A stretch of 39,440 nucleotides of DNA, taken from assembly GCA_946885845.1 (NCBI GenBank), contig CAMPHJ010000017.1:1-39440 (forward strand). Direction: 5' to 3'. Under the pieces are notes generated by a model. The model was not told the DNA's origin. It made no database searches and worked only from the letters and a program-made list of their open reading frames with translations. Within the stretch, counting starts at the first letter, position 1, and each line of letters begins with the position of its first letter. The position numbers were made by a program, and so were the translations under genes. This stretch comes from an uncultured Sphingobium sp. GTDB taxonomy: Bacteria > Pseudomonadota > Alphaproteobacteria > Sphingomonadales > Sphingomonadaceae. Positions 1-7,658 of this stretch are shown piece by piece.

Positions 1-19
1 CCCACTTTCCCCACCCAAC

Positions 20-1360
20 TCACTCTTTAGCCGGGACAGCTTGCTTCGGTCGGCACATCCACACGCCGTTGACGTTCTCCTTCTGCATGTGGTCACCGCT
101 ATGCTTGTCCCACCAGCTTGCTGAGACGACCTTCTCTTGCAACGCGACCTGTTTCACCGTGCTGACGGGCAGCCACTCGTGGTTAGGATAGATCAGGTAG
201 AAGCCTTGGAACCACATGGCGAATTGCGGCTCATACTGACTCTTGGGTCCCCGCGCCTTGCCCACGGTGCTGTTCGGGGTCAGCCCGGCGTCCAGTTCGT
301 CCCATGCAGGGCGAGTGGCGTAAATCGGCTTGCCGTTTCTGTGGTCAACGCCAACCTCGACGCGCTCGGTATGGAATTTCCACGCGCCACCGGGATGCTC
401 AGGGAGGTTCATCTTCACCTGCATGAACACCTTGGCGTGCGGGTCTGGCTCCTCTTCTTCCGTCCGGGGCTGCTCCATCACGGCGCACAGGCTACGGCAG
501 GTCTGAACAAACGCGCTGGAGCCGAGGACGCGGTGAAGCATGGAACGGTTTGTGTCCTTCGCAAAGTGCGTCACGCAGATAATGGCAATGTTGTAAGTCT
601 GCGCGAGGATCAGCCACGGCTCCAACACGGTGCGGAGCTGCCCAGCGTCATTGAGATCGACCTTCCGCAGCTTCTGCCCCGGCAGGTAGCTGGTCACCGG
701 GTCAATGACGAGCATGGCGAACGGGTTGCCCATATCGCGCGCCTCCGCCAAGCCCTTGCTCACTGCCTCCAAGTCGTCCTGCATGGAGAAGGTGTTGCGC
801 TTGCCCTCCTGCATGACGCCCTGAATCTCAACCTCGTTCCCAAGGTTGGCACCGCACGCGGTGAGCCTTGGGACCGTCATTTCCTCAATGCTGTCCTCGC
901 TGCCCAGCCACAGCACCCGTTCGGGCTTCCGCCATGCGTTGGGGCAGTCGTATTCACCCGGCCACGGAGCACCTGTGGTCACCCGCGACGTTACGTCACC
1001 CAAGATGGTTGACTTGCCTGCACCCGTCTCGCCCGCCATCAGCGTGATATATCCCTTCGGAATCCACCCGGTCCAAAGCCATTCGATGGCGTGCATCTGC
1101 ACCCCGCCCAGCGACCGAAAGACAAGTTCGCGGGGAGCATCGGATGCGTCCGCTGGAAGCCCACGCCGCATTCGCTCACGCTTTGTTTTCGCCTCTTCGG
1201 CACGCGCATTTTGCTCCATCAGCTTCACGCGGGCCTGTTCCCACTCAACCTTCTCCTTCCAGTTGAGATGGAAACCAAGTTCAGGGTCGCGCGGCGGAAG
1301 TGTCTCCGCAAGGAAAGCTGGATCGTAGGTGATGCCATCGACTTCATGCGGCTGAGACAT
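20..1360 (-). CDS. AAA family ATPase of an integrated element (RepA/AAA_25-like)
   Basis: A 446-residue P-loop ATPase. The Walker A motif GETGAGKS lies at about residues 110-117, and a Walker B-like strand ending in LVIDP follows about 130 residues later. This layout resembles the RepA/DnaB-like AAA_25 ATPases that phages and integrative elements carry, often beside primase or replication genes. A role in replication or maintenance of the element is inferred. The start at 1360 (MSQPHEVDG) is chosen over an upstream in-frame start because GGGGAGG sits 6 bases before it. The gene is the last of a leftward operon after the AlpA-like protein and the small ORF, and it overlaps the small ORF by 17 bases. 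The N-terminal 90 residues are charged and probably helical. The function is not proven; the ATPase call itself is firm. Confidence 0.82.
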   Translation of the reverse strand: MSQPHEVDGITYDPAFLAETLPPRDPELGFHLNWKEKVEWEQARVKLMEQNARAEEAKTKRERMRRGLPADASDAPRELVFRSLGGVQMHAIEWLWTGWIPKGYITLMAGETGAGKSTILGDVTSRVTTGAPWPGEYDCPNAWRKPERVLWLGSEDSIEEMTVPRLTACGANLGNEVEIQGVMQEGKRNTFSMQDDLEAVSKGLAEARDMGNPFAMLVIDPVTSYLPGQKLRKVDLNDAGQLRTVLEPWLILAQTYNIAIICVTHFAKDTNRSMLHRVLGSSAFVQTCRSLCAVMEQPRTEEEEPDPHAKVFMQVKMNLPEHPGGAWKFHTERVEVGVDHRNGKPIYATRPAWDELDAGLTPNSTVGKARGPKSQYEPQFAMWFQGFYLIYPNHEWLPVSTVKQVALQEKVVSASWWDKHSGDHMQKENVNGVWMCRPKQAVPAKE

Positions 1361-1574
1361 GATGCACCTCCCCGCCGGTGGGGGTAGTAAGGGATTTTCG
1401 CCCGTCGCCATCTGCATCCGGCGAATTTTTACGCGGCGTGCAATATTGCCAATAATGTTCGGGGCATGTTGATGTTTGCGACCTATCGCCGCCTTCGGTT
1501 ACATTGGTGCTGTTCACTTTGATACTCCGGGCGGTGGGGGTGGCTCCCTGCCGCCTATTCATGAATGGGGTCAT
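1344..1574 (-). CDS. Small ORF of the integrated element, unknown function
   Basis: A possible 76-residue protein (start MTPFMNRRQG). Its ATG overlaps the stop codon of the AlpA-like gene in an ATGA arrangement, and its end overlaps the start of the ATPase gene. That packing suggests translational coupling within one operon. The product is polar, with two cysteines in a CPEHYWQYC stretch and many Thr, Ser, Arg and Pro residues. I recognise no domain. It could be a chance open frame bridging two real genes, since composition alone does not settle it. Confidence 0.4.
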   Translation of the reverse strand: MTPFMNRRQGATPTARSIKVNSTNVTEGGDRSQTSTCPEHYWQYCTPRKNSPDADGDGRKSLTTPTGGEVHHVSAA

Positions 1575-1795
1575 GCGTTGCCGGGGTGGCTGACGGTCGC
1601 GGCGCTGGTGCTGGTGAAGGTGCGCGCTGCCTTCCAAGCCTCGATCTCGGCAGGGTCGTATGCGACACCGGCCTGCTTGGACTCGCCCAGCTTAATGAAG
1701 CGCGGCCCCTTGCCCTTGCACCGCCAGATTTTCAGGGTGACGGGCGAGATGCCCAGCGCGGAGGCAGCGGCGTTGCTGTTTAGAAGTGTGGTCAC
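1571..1795 (-). CDS. AlpA/excisionase-like helix-turn-helix protein
   Basis: A 74-residue protein with a MerR/AlpA-type winged helix in its first 50 residues: the motif SALGISPVTLKIWRCKGKGP is followed by FIKLG and a YDPAEIEAW ending. Proteins of this form (HTH_17) act as excisionases or as activators of integrase expression in prophages and satellites. The start is a GTG at 1795, preceded by GGAG at 7 bases. It lies upstream of the small ORF and the ATPase on the same strand, separated from the integrase by about 490 bases. The C-terminal 20 residues are rich in Thr, Ser and Ala. Control of excision or of the ATPase operon is inferred from family and position. Confidence 0.75.
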   Translation of the reverse strand: MTTLLNSNAAASALGISPVTLKIWRCKGKGPRFIKLGESKQAGVAYDPAEIEAWKAARTFTSTSAATVSHPGNA

Positions 1796-2283
1796 TCATC
1801 GGCTCCATCCGCTGTAACCAAGCGTCAGGGTGAACGCTCCACCATGGAGCCGATAGGATTACTGAACGCCCCAACTATCGGGGCATTGCAGTAGCAACAG
1901 TATATATAAGTATGTTGGGAAAGTGTTTGATAATCTGCGTAGTTCCGGCAATTTTTTACTTGGAACATCTCGCTGCGCATTGATGTAGGGTATGTATGGT
2001 TTGAAGGTCCGCCAAGGGGTGAAAAACTATACACACCATACATCACGCCTAAGCCATTAATCGGCACGGATTGGGTCGGCAGATTTTTGTTTCGTAAACC
2101 GATCAGGGGGCGATTAGCATATCGCCGGTTTCGACCGATTTGCCCGATAATGCGATTTTGGCGGGCTGGTGCCGACCTTCGCTGTAAGGCCGCGTGGGGC
2201 GCGATCGCCGCGCTGCCGCCCCTAACCCTGCTGCGCGCTGGCGCCGCCCCTGCTACCCCGGCTGCGCACCGAATTTGCGTGCA
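1796..2283. promoter_or_regulatory. Intergenic control region of the element, no gene
   Basis: A 488-base stretch between the AlpA-like gene and the end of the integrase. Its middle (about 1890-2110) is clearly richer in A and T than its surroundings and includes a TATATA stretch near 1901-1908 that could serve a leftward promoter for the AlpA operon. The part from about 2160 to 2280 is GC-rich and featureless. An open frame of about 80 codons on the minus strand has no protein-like character. I call this a regulatory region by position and composition only. Confidence 0.4.
1981..2045. repeat. Nested inverted repeat upstream of the AlpA operon
   Basis: ATGTATGGT (1992-2000) is the exact reverse complement of ACCATACAT (2035-2043). 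The outer bases TGATGTA (1981-1987) and TACATCA (2039-2045) are also exact reverse complements. The right arm can therefore pair with either of two left arms. The repeat could be a dimeric operator for a repressor or excisionase. It has no T run, so it is not a terminator. Confidence 0.5.
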
Positions 2284-3591
2284 TCACGCCGAGCGGTGCA
2301 AGGGAACCACATTCTTGCTGGCAGCTACCGCCGCTTGCTGCTCGATCCAGTCGCCCACCTTCTGCACATCGGGCTGGAGCCAATCCAACCGCGCCAGGTC
2401 GAGATAAGCGCGGGCGGTGGTGTCCTCCTGCGCAGGCTTGTGGCCGGTAAGCAGGTCAACCCGGAACTTCTCAATGAGGCATTCGCGCATGGCGTAGTTC
2501 GTGAACGACCGCCGCATGTCGTGGAGTGAAAGGTGCTTCCCAGCTACCTCGCCAATCGCCACCATCGGAGCGCGGGCATCCATAATTCGCCCCGTCTTGC
2601 CCCACGACGGGAACACGAACGGGCTTTCCTTGCCGTCCTCCAGCTTGAGGCGAGGACGCGATTTGAGCAGCGCGACCGCCTGACTGCTGAGCGGGAGCCA
2701 GATCGGATCGCCACGCTTGCGGTCGTCCAGATGCCACCAGCAATTGCTAGGGTCGTGGTCATCAATGTTCACGCGATCCCATGTCAGGGTCGCCATTTCA
2801 TCACGACGCGCGCCGGTCAGCAGCGCGAAGATCGTCAGGTCCACGGACGCAAGTGCTTCATAACCCTGCACTTGACCACGCATGTCGTGCAGCTTGTTCC
2901 ACACAGCGCCAATCTTGCGCTTGTCGATATAGCGCTCCGTGCGGGTGCCCAGCTTCGCCCAATGGTGCTTGAGCGCGTCCACCGGGTTGCGGGCAATCAG
3001 CGGTTCACCGTCAGCACGGCGGTATTCGTCCATCGCAAAGTTGATGAGGATGCGCAGCGTTACGAACGCCGCGTTGGCGCTGGCAGGTGCAGCTTTCTTC
3101 CCCTCCAACCCCTTCTCCGCAATCTCCCGGTGGCGCTCCTGCACCATGTCGCGGGTGATGTTGGCGATGGGCTTGTCCTTCCACGACGCAAACACCTTCT
3201 CGACGTGCCGCTTGTATTCCGCTGCCGTGCTGGCTTTCAGCTTACCGGGGCGCGAGGTGTATGCGGTGCAGACGTCCATCAGCGAGATACGCATCGCTTC
3301 GTCCTGCTTCTTCACGTCGCGGGGGTCCACGCCCAGCTCCATGTTGCGGAGGTGCTGCTTTGCCGCGTCCCGCGCTTGGTCGGGCGTGAACACACCATAG
3401 GGACCGACGGTCACGCGCACCGCGTCCCCAACCCCGTTGACGCGCCCCTGTGCAATGAAAGTCGTCTTGCCGGTGGGCGTCACCCGAAGCCCGAACCCCT
3501 TGATCTCCGTATCCCAGAACAGCGTGTCGCTCTTGGCACCGGGCTTTGCCACCCGGTCAATGTTCGCCTTCGTCAGTTTCAATTGCGGCAT
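2284..3591 (-). CDS. int: Tyrosine recombinase (P4-type integrase)
   Basis: A 435-residue site-specific integrase. An N-terminal DUF4102-like arm-binding domain (residues 1-90, with FWDTEIKGFGLRV) precedes a core-binding domain (about 110-220) and a catalytic domain. The catalytic residues are visible: Arg262 in GARRDEM, His357 and Arg360 in LHDMRR, His384 in LTGHKP and the nucleophile Tyr396 in ARAYLDL. The start at 3591 (MPQLKLTKANID) is preferred to an upstream in-frame start because GAGAAGG lies 9 bases before it and family members begin here. The gene starts about 155 bases from a tRNA-Lys fragment and reads away from it, as expected for an integrase at the edge of its element. All key residues are present, so the enzyme is probably active. 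Confidence 0.95.
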   Translation of the reverse strand: MPQLKLTKANIDRVAKPGAKSDTLFWDTEIKGFGLRVTPTGKTTFIAQGRVNGVGDAVRVTVGPYGVFTPDQARDAAKQHLRNMELGVDPRDVKKQDEAMRISLMDVCTAYTSRPGKLKASTAAEYKRHVEKVFASWKDKPIANITRDMVQERHREIAEKGLEGKKAAPASANAAFVTLRILINFAMDEYRRADGEPLIARNPVDALKHHWAKLGTRTERYIDKRKIGAVWNKLHDMRGQVQGYEALASVDLTIFALLTGARRDEMATLTWDRVNIDDHDPSNCWWHLDDRKRGDPIWLPLSSQAVALLKSRPRLKLEDGKESPFVFPSWGKTGRIMDARAPMVAIGEVAGKHLSLHDMRRSFTNYAMRECLIEKFRVDLLTGHKPAQEDTTARAYLDLARLDWLQPDVQKVGDWIEQQAAVAASKNVVPLHRSA

Positions 3592-3606
3592 AGCCCATAA
3601 CCTTCT

Positions 3607-3732
3607 CGTAAGCATGTCGTAAGCAGCTTGCACATACTTACGCTACCCTACGCATACCGTCTACAGGCTAAAACCCGTTTAATATCATGAGTTTCATATA
3701 CATATCGCTACGAGCGCAAACCTACGCATACC
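3607..3732. repeat. Direct repeats between int and att, candidate arm-type sites
   Basis: Two exact copies of CGTAAGCA lie 11 bases apart (3607-3614, 3618-3625), which is one helical turn. Two exact copies of CCTACGCATACC lie at 3647-3658 and 3721-3732. Integrases of this class bind short direct repeats flanking the core site, so these are candidates for integrase or excisionase binding. The first pair also overlaps the leader of the integrase gene, which would allow autoregulation. Confidence 0.45.
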
Positions 3733-3746
3733 TCGCTCTTGCCAAA

Positions 3747-3791
3747 CTCTTAATCAGCGGGTCCTTGGTTCGAGCCCAAGTGCGTCCACCA
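3747..3791 (+). other. tRNA-Lys(CUU) 3' fragment, attachment-site junction
   Basis: This is the 3' part of a tRNA. The anticodon loop CTCTTAA (3747-3753, anticodon CTT) is followed by the 3' stem strand TCAGC and a 5-base variable loop. A perfect T arm comes next (CTTGG, TTCGAGC, CCAAG at 3764-3780), then acceptor strand TGCGTCC, discriminator A and CCA. The 5' half is missing: the bases before the loop do not pair with TCAGC, and no GGACGCA acceptor strand or D arm lies upstream. Similarity therefore begins at the anticodon loop, a usual crossover point for integrases that target tRNA genes. The fragment marks the right end of the element. The intact gene should sit at its other end, left of the window. 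Confidence 0.88.
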
Positions 3792-4223
3792 TTTCTCACC
3801 ATATAAAGCAGCTACTTAGCCAAGGTCTAGCGCGACAGCGCAGGCCACGCTTGTAAGCGCTCTCGCGTATTTCTAGCCCCTCTAGCTATTCATGGCAGCA
3901 CCCCACGCCCGAAAGCGCAGGGTGCTGGCGGCGTCAGGCAGGAGAAGAACCTGTCCCCGCTGCTGGCCCCGATGTTGACGGCGGGGGTCGGTGGCCTTGA
4001 CCCCGGCGCAGCGAGCAAGATGTACCCCTCCGTGCCGCTGCACAGTCGCAGGCGCAGCACGTCCTCTGAAAAAAATGGGCGACGGACTTGAGGCAGCGTT
4101 GCCAGCCTACCCTCCTGATTACACGGCCCGGAATGTCCTCGTCCAACACTAACCCCCGGCGGATGCACCCGTCAAAGGGCCAAGCATCCGACTCAATGAT
4201 ACCAACAGCGGCAGCCTGCCCCT
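3792..4223. other. Stretch without a recognisable intact gene
   Basis: Between the tRNA fragment and the Fic remnant I see no convincing gene. Two overlapping minus-strand open frames (3890-4168 and 3934-4227) look like pieces of one frameshifted protein: one contains SDAWPFDGC and VLDEDIPGR, the other EGYILLAAPGS. I recognise no family in either. The stretch is best read as decayed sequence just outside the attachment site. Confidence 0.4.
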
Positions 4224-4495
4224 TCATGCGGAGCGGGGTATAGGGCGCGTCACGCGGCGGTGCGGGCCTGCGCGGCTAGGGATGCTTGGAATGAACACCA
4301 CATTGCCGGGCCTGCTGCCTCCAATCCAGTTTTGGCTGCGCCGGATATCACCCGGTTGCTTGGTCGCCCCCCTCGCCCCGTCTATCAATCGGCGGTGCGC
4401 GTCATTCAAGGGGCGCATGGAAATCGGAATGCCTGACGGTTCCCCGGCTCCTGTTGGACATGGTTCAGGACATCGAGGTAGTTGAAAACCTTACA
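4224..4495 (-). pseudogene. Fic-family protein remnant, frameshifted
   Basis: Two minus-strand frames carry consecutive pieces of a Fic-type protein. The first (about 4490-4440) reads KVFNYLDVLNHVQQEPG. After a frame change near 4435-4445 the second reads RPLNDAHRRLIDGARG and then KQPGDIRRSQNWIGGSRPGN, VVFIP. The RxSQNWIGGxRPGNxVFxPP stretch is typical of the segment before the catalytic domain in Fic AMP-transferases. The catalytic HPFxDGNGR motif is absent, as are the N-terminal part and the rest of the domain. It abuts the stop of the DUF2794 gene. It cannot encode a working Fic enzyme. Confidence 0.72.
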
Positions 4496-4840
4496 TTAGT
4501 CCCGGATGACTTTGAGGAGGCGGCGTTCCACCGGGGCGAGGATGCCCTGGAGTTCGGTGCCGCGTTTCAATATATGCCCGGCCTCCCCGATCAGGGACCA
4601 CATGCCCTGGCGATGGCGGAGCGCAGGGCGTTTTTCGATCCGAAATTCGGGACGTTCGGCCGACCGGCGGAAAGCCGAAAAGGTCGCGGCGTCGCGGCCA
4701 AGATCGATGGCATAGTCACGCCAGTGGCCCGCCGATACCATACGGCCATAAAGGTCCAAAATCCGCTGCAATTCAGGTCGATCGAAACCAATCTGTGAAG
4801 GCTGGGCGCCGTGGGAGGGGAACGGCGTCACATTGCTCAT
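4496..4840 (-). CDS. DUF2794 domain-containing protein
   Basis: A 114-residue protein of the alphaproteobacterial DUF2794 family. It shows the family-like core with RDYAIDLGRDAATFSAFRR, then ERPEFRIEKRPALRHRQGMW and an ILKRG segment near the end. No signal peptide or membrane segment is visible, so it is probably cytoplasmic. Its function is unknown. Its ATG shares one base with the cysE stop codon (TGATG), so it is probably coupled to cysE. The length is normal for the family and the gene looks intact although the DNA downstream of it is decayed. Confidence 0.85.
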   Translation of the reverse strand: MSNVTPFPSHGAQPSQIGFDRPELQRILDLYGRMVSAGHWRDYAIDLGRDAATFSAFRRSAERPEFRIEKRPALRHRQGMWSLIGEAGHILKRGTELQGILAPVERRLLKVIRD

Positions 4841-5562
4841 CAGGCGCGACCACGTTCCTTCAGCACGGGGATGTCATCGTCGGGGGCCAGCGGAGCTTGA
4901 CCCGCCCGTTCATCCATCAATTCCGCCAAACGCTTTTGCAACTGCTGCACTTCACATTGCAGAAGTTCCAGCTTTTGCTTTTCAGGGTCGTAGCAGTCCG
5001 AGCAGGGCGTGCCGTAGGGCAGAAATTCCCGCTGATAAGCCGTCACATCGACCAGCATCTGCCGCGCGGGAATACCAACCATCGTCGCGCCTTCCGGCAC
5101 ATCCTTGGTCACAACAGCGTTGGCGCCGACACGGGCGCGGGAACCGACATGGATCGGCCCCAGGACCTGCGCGCCCGACCCCACGATGACGCCGTCCGCC
5201 AGGGTCGGGTGCCGTTTCCCCGCAATGCCATTGGCCGGGTCGGTCCCGCCCAGCGTCACATTTTGATATAAGGTCACGTCGTCGCCGATTTCGGCAGTTT
5301 CCCCGATGACGGTAAAGCCATGGTCGATGAAGAAACGCTTTCCGATCCGTGCGCCGGGGTGAATGTCATTGCCCGTCAGAAAGCGCGACAGATGGTTGAT
5401 TGCCCGCGCCAGGAAAAACAGCCGCATGCGATAGAGACGATGTGCGACCCGATGGAAGGCGAGCGACCAAACTCCCGGATAAATCAGCACTTCAGCGCGC
5501 GAGCGCGGCGCGGGATCGCGCGATTTTACCGAGTCGAGATAAGCGATAAGATTGCGAAGCAT
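4840..5562 (-). CDS. cysE: Serine O-acetyltransferase (EpsC-type CysE)
   Basis: A 240-residue enzyme that makes O-acetylserine from serine and acetyl-CoA, the entry step to cysteine. A helical N-terminal part (residues 1-65) leads into a left-handed beta helix of hexapeptide repeats. Visible motifs are [37 protein letters not shown] and GKRHPTL, then [20 protein letters not shown]. The C-terminal tail after residue 175 adds CSDC and a probable coiled coil ([18 protein letters not shown]), longer than in the short enterobacterial form. The start at 5562 (MLRNLIAYL) has a CAGGGGCG site at 7 bases. The gene is divergent from a sulfite exporter-like gene and overlaps DUF2794 by one base. The shared upstream region has no operator I can name. 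Confidence 0.93.
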   Translation of the reverse strand: MLRNLIAYLDSVKSRDPAPRSRAEVLIYPGVWSLAFHRVAHRLYRMRLFFLARAINHLSRFLTGNDIHPGARIGKRFFIDHGFTVIGETAEIGDDVTLYQNVTLGGTDPANGIAGKRHPTLADGVIVGSGAQVLGPIHVGSRARVGANAVVTKDVPEGATMVGIPARQMLVDVTAYQREFLPYGTPCSDCYDPEKQKLELLQCEVQQLQKRLAELMDERAGQAPLAPDDDIPVLKERGRA

Positions 5563-5725
5563 GAAAACGCCCCTGAAAACCTGTTCGGCCGTACATAGGC
5601 CCAAAGGGATAATTTTTCCAGATCACATGGCTATTTAGACTTGCACCATCAAAATAGAATGTTTCTTGGACGCAGCCGATATAACAATCATTGCGGTAGA
5701 CAAATAACGCCAATAAGGTTCGCGG

Positions 5726-6499
5726 ATGATCGACACCATCATTGCCCATTTCGGGGAAATCCTGCCGTTTATCCTGATCGGCTTCGGCGCTCAGATGATC
5801 GACGGGGCATTGGGCATGGCCTATGGCGTGATTTCGAGCACGCTGCTGCTGGCGCTGGGCGTGCCACCCAGCAAGGCGTCGGCCAGCGTGCATGCGGCGG
5901 AAACATTCACGACGGGCGTATCGGCGCTGAGCCACATCGCGCATCGTAATGTCGATTGGCGACTATTTGCCAGACTGATCATTCCCGGCGTGATCGGCGG
6001 CGTGGCAGGCGCATATCTGCTGTCGAATATAGACGGGTCCGCCATCAAGCCATTCGTCCAAGCCTATCTGGCGGCGATCGGCATCTATCTGGTCTGGCGC
6101 GGCTTTCATTTCCCCCCACATGCACGCGACCCCAAATGGGTGGCGCCATTGGGTCTGGCTGGCGGTTTCATGGATGCGACAGGCGGCGGCGGGTGGGGGC
6201 CGATCGTCACGTCCAACCTGCTGATCCAGGGCGCCAGCCCGCGCCACACCATCGGCACGGTCAACACGGTCGAATTCGTCCTGACATTGGCGATCAGCAT
6301 CACCTTCCTGCTTCATCTGGGATGGCAGGCGTTCACCACTTACACGGTCGGCCTGTTGATCGGCGGCGTGATAGCCGCGCCTTTCGGAGCGATGCTGGCG
6401 CGCCATGTCGCGCCGCGCGTCCTGTTTATAGGCGTCGGAACCATCCTGATGCTGACGTCGCTGTTCGGCCTGGTCAAATGGCTTGGATATATCGGCTGA
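5726..6499 (+). CDS. TSUP family (TauE/SafE) membrane transporter
   Basis: A 257-residue inner-membrane protein of the TauE/SafE family with about seven or eight hydrophobic helices. Its two related halves carry the usual glycine-rich signatures, GAQMIDGALGMAYG near residue 20 and GGFMDATGGGGWGP near 150. Family members move sulfite, sulfoacetate or other small organic anions, generally outward. Lying divergent from cysE at a 163-base gap, this copy may export sulfite or a related sulfur anion; that is inference. AAGG lies about 8 bases before the start. An OxyR-type gene follows 39 bases downstream on the same strand. Confidence 0.88.
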   Translation: MIDTIIAHFGEILPFILIGFGAQMIDGALGMAYGVISSTLLLALGVPPSKASASVHAAETFTTGVSALSHIAHRNVDWRLFARLIIPGVIGGVAGAYLLSNIDGSAIKPFVQAYLAAIGIYLVWRGFHFPPHARDPKWVAPLGLAGGFMDATGGGGWGPIVTSNLLIQGASPRHTIGTVNTVEFVLTLAISITFLLHLGWQAFTTYTVGLLIGGVIAAPFGAMLARHVAPRVLFIGVGTILMLTSLFGLVKWLGYIG

Positions 6500-6538
6500 C
6501 ACTCTTATATCGGCCCTTCTCATCGAGAAAGGCGATCA

Positions 6539-7468
6539 ATGTCCAGCTACATGCCGACACTCAAGCAGCTGCAATATCTTGTTGCGCTGAAAGAGCATGG
6601 GCATTTCGGCAAGGCGGCCGAAAGCTGCTATGTGACGCAATCCACCCTGTCGGCGGGCATTCGGGAACTGGAATCGCTGATCGGCGTGACGTTGGTCGAA
6701 CGGACCCGCCGGGTGGTGCGGTTTACGGCGCTGGGCGATCGCATCGTCGACAAGGCCCATCGGGTGTTGCGGGAAGCCGAAGAATTGGCAGGCATTGCCG
6801 AAGCATCGGGAAAGCCGCTGACCGGCGAGTTGCGGATGAGCGTCATCCCGACGATCGCCCCCTTCCTCCTTCCCTGGCTATTACCGCGGCTGCGGGCGGA
6901 CAGGCCCGAACTGAAACTCTATCTGCGCGAGGAAACGTCGCAGGCTGCCATCGAATCGCTGCGGCATGGCAATGTCGATTGCGTCCTGCTGGCCCTGCCC
7001 TTCCCCACCGGAGAGATGGACAGCGAGCTGCTGTTCCAGGACCGGCTGTACGTCGCATTTCCCCATGACGATCCGCGCGACCCGCCCGAATGGATCGCAC
7101 CGGAAATGATTGACGAGACCAAGCTGCTGCTGCTGGAAGACGGGCATTGCCTGAAGGATCACGCGCTGGCGGCATGTAGTCGGCCCGAAATCCGGGCCAG
7201 CGCCACGATGATGGGCACGTCATTGCATACGTTGGTGCAGATGGTCGACAATGGCCTGGGCGTAACGATCATGCCCGAAATGGCGATCACTGGTGGGATA
7301 TTGGAACATACCCGGATCACGGCCCGTCCGCTGCGTTCGGAACGATCCTACCGGGACATCGCGCTGGTCTGGCGGAAGAACAGCCCGCGCGAAAAGGAAT
7401 TTCAGCTGCTGGCCGAACTGTTGCGGGAAGCAGCGGAACTGCCGCCGCTGAAAGCCAAGGCGGCGTGA
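6539..7468 (+). CDS. oxyR: OxyR-type LysR family peroxide sensor
   Basis: A 309-residue LysR-type regulator. The N-terminal winged helix (residues 5-65) includes KQLQYLVALKEHGHFGKAA and TQSTLSAGIRELE. The effector domain holds the OxyR signature LEDGHCLKDHALAAC. Cys204 and Cys213 are nine residues apart, the same spacing as the redox pair Cys199-Cys208 of E. coli OxyR, so peroxide sensing through a disulfide is likely. GAGAAAGG sits 6 bases before the ATG. It follows the TSUP gene on the same strand. No catalase or alkyl hydroperoxide reductase gene is adjacent, so its targets must be elsewhere, possibly including the neighbouring sulfur genes. Confidence 0.9.
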   Translation: MSSYMPTLKQLQYLVALKEHGHFGKAAESCYVTQSTLSAGIRELESLIGVTLVERTRRVVRFTALGDRIVDKAHRVLREAEELAGIAEASGKPLTGELRMSVIPTIAPFLLPWLLPRLRADRPELKLYLREETSQAAIESLRHGNVDCVLLALPFPTGEMDSELLFQDRLYVAFPHDDPRDPPEWIAPEMIDETKLLLLEDGHCLKDHALAACSRPEIRASATMMGTSLHTLVQMVDNGLGVTIMPEMAITGGILEHTRITARPLRSERSYRDIALVWRKNSPREKEFQLLAELLREAAELPPLKAKAA

Positions 7469-7658
7469 TGATCATTTCTCCTGTTTGTCGACACTTAATA
7501 AGCTGACAGGTGATGCCACCGGCTTCGAAAATGGGTTGGAGTTTGGTTAATCGGAATGGTCAGTTCGGGCCTTTTGAACAAGCCATTGGTCTCATTGAAA
7601 CGTCGGCGCCCTTCTTTTCCTTGTGACGCATGGTGCCTGAGATTTAATGCTCGTTGCT

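Noticed and set aside
137..1012. Long plus-strand frame opposite the AAA ATPase
   Set aside because: Antisense shadow of a gene with clear P-loop motifs; the translation has no recognisable domain.
1825..2067. 80-codon minus-strand open frame in the AT-rich control region
   Set aside because: It spans the inverted repeats, has no protein-like composition or recognisable motif and no clear ribosome site.
2533..3600. 355-codon plus-strand frame opposite the integrase
   Set aside because: Shadow of a gene with a full set of tyrosine recombinase residues; its own product is rich in His and Arg without domain character.
3680..3791. A complete tRNA-Lys gene at the att site
   Set aside because: The 5' acceptor strand, D arm and 5' anticodon stem are all missing, so only the 3' part remains.
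5956..7068. 370-codon plus-strand frame across TSUP and oxyR
   Set aside because: It spans two well-supported genes in another frame, and its Arg- and Pro-rich translation is typical of a high-GC shadow.
7469..7658. Insertion sequence remnant between oxyR and moaE
   Set aside because: The 190-base gap has a short plus-strand frame (ending near 7665) but no terminal inverted repeats or transposase motif that I can identify.
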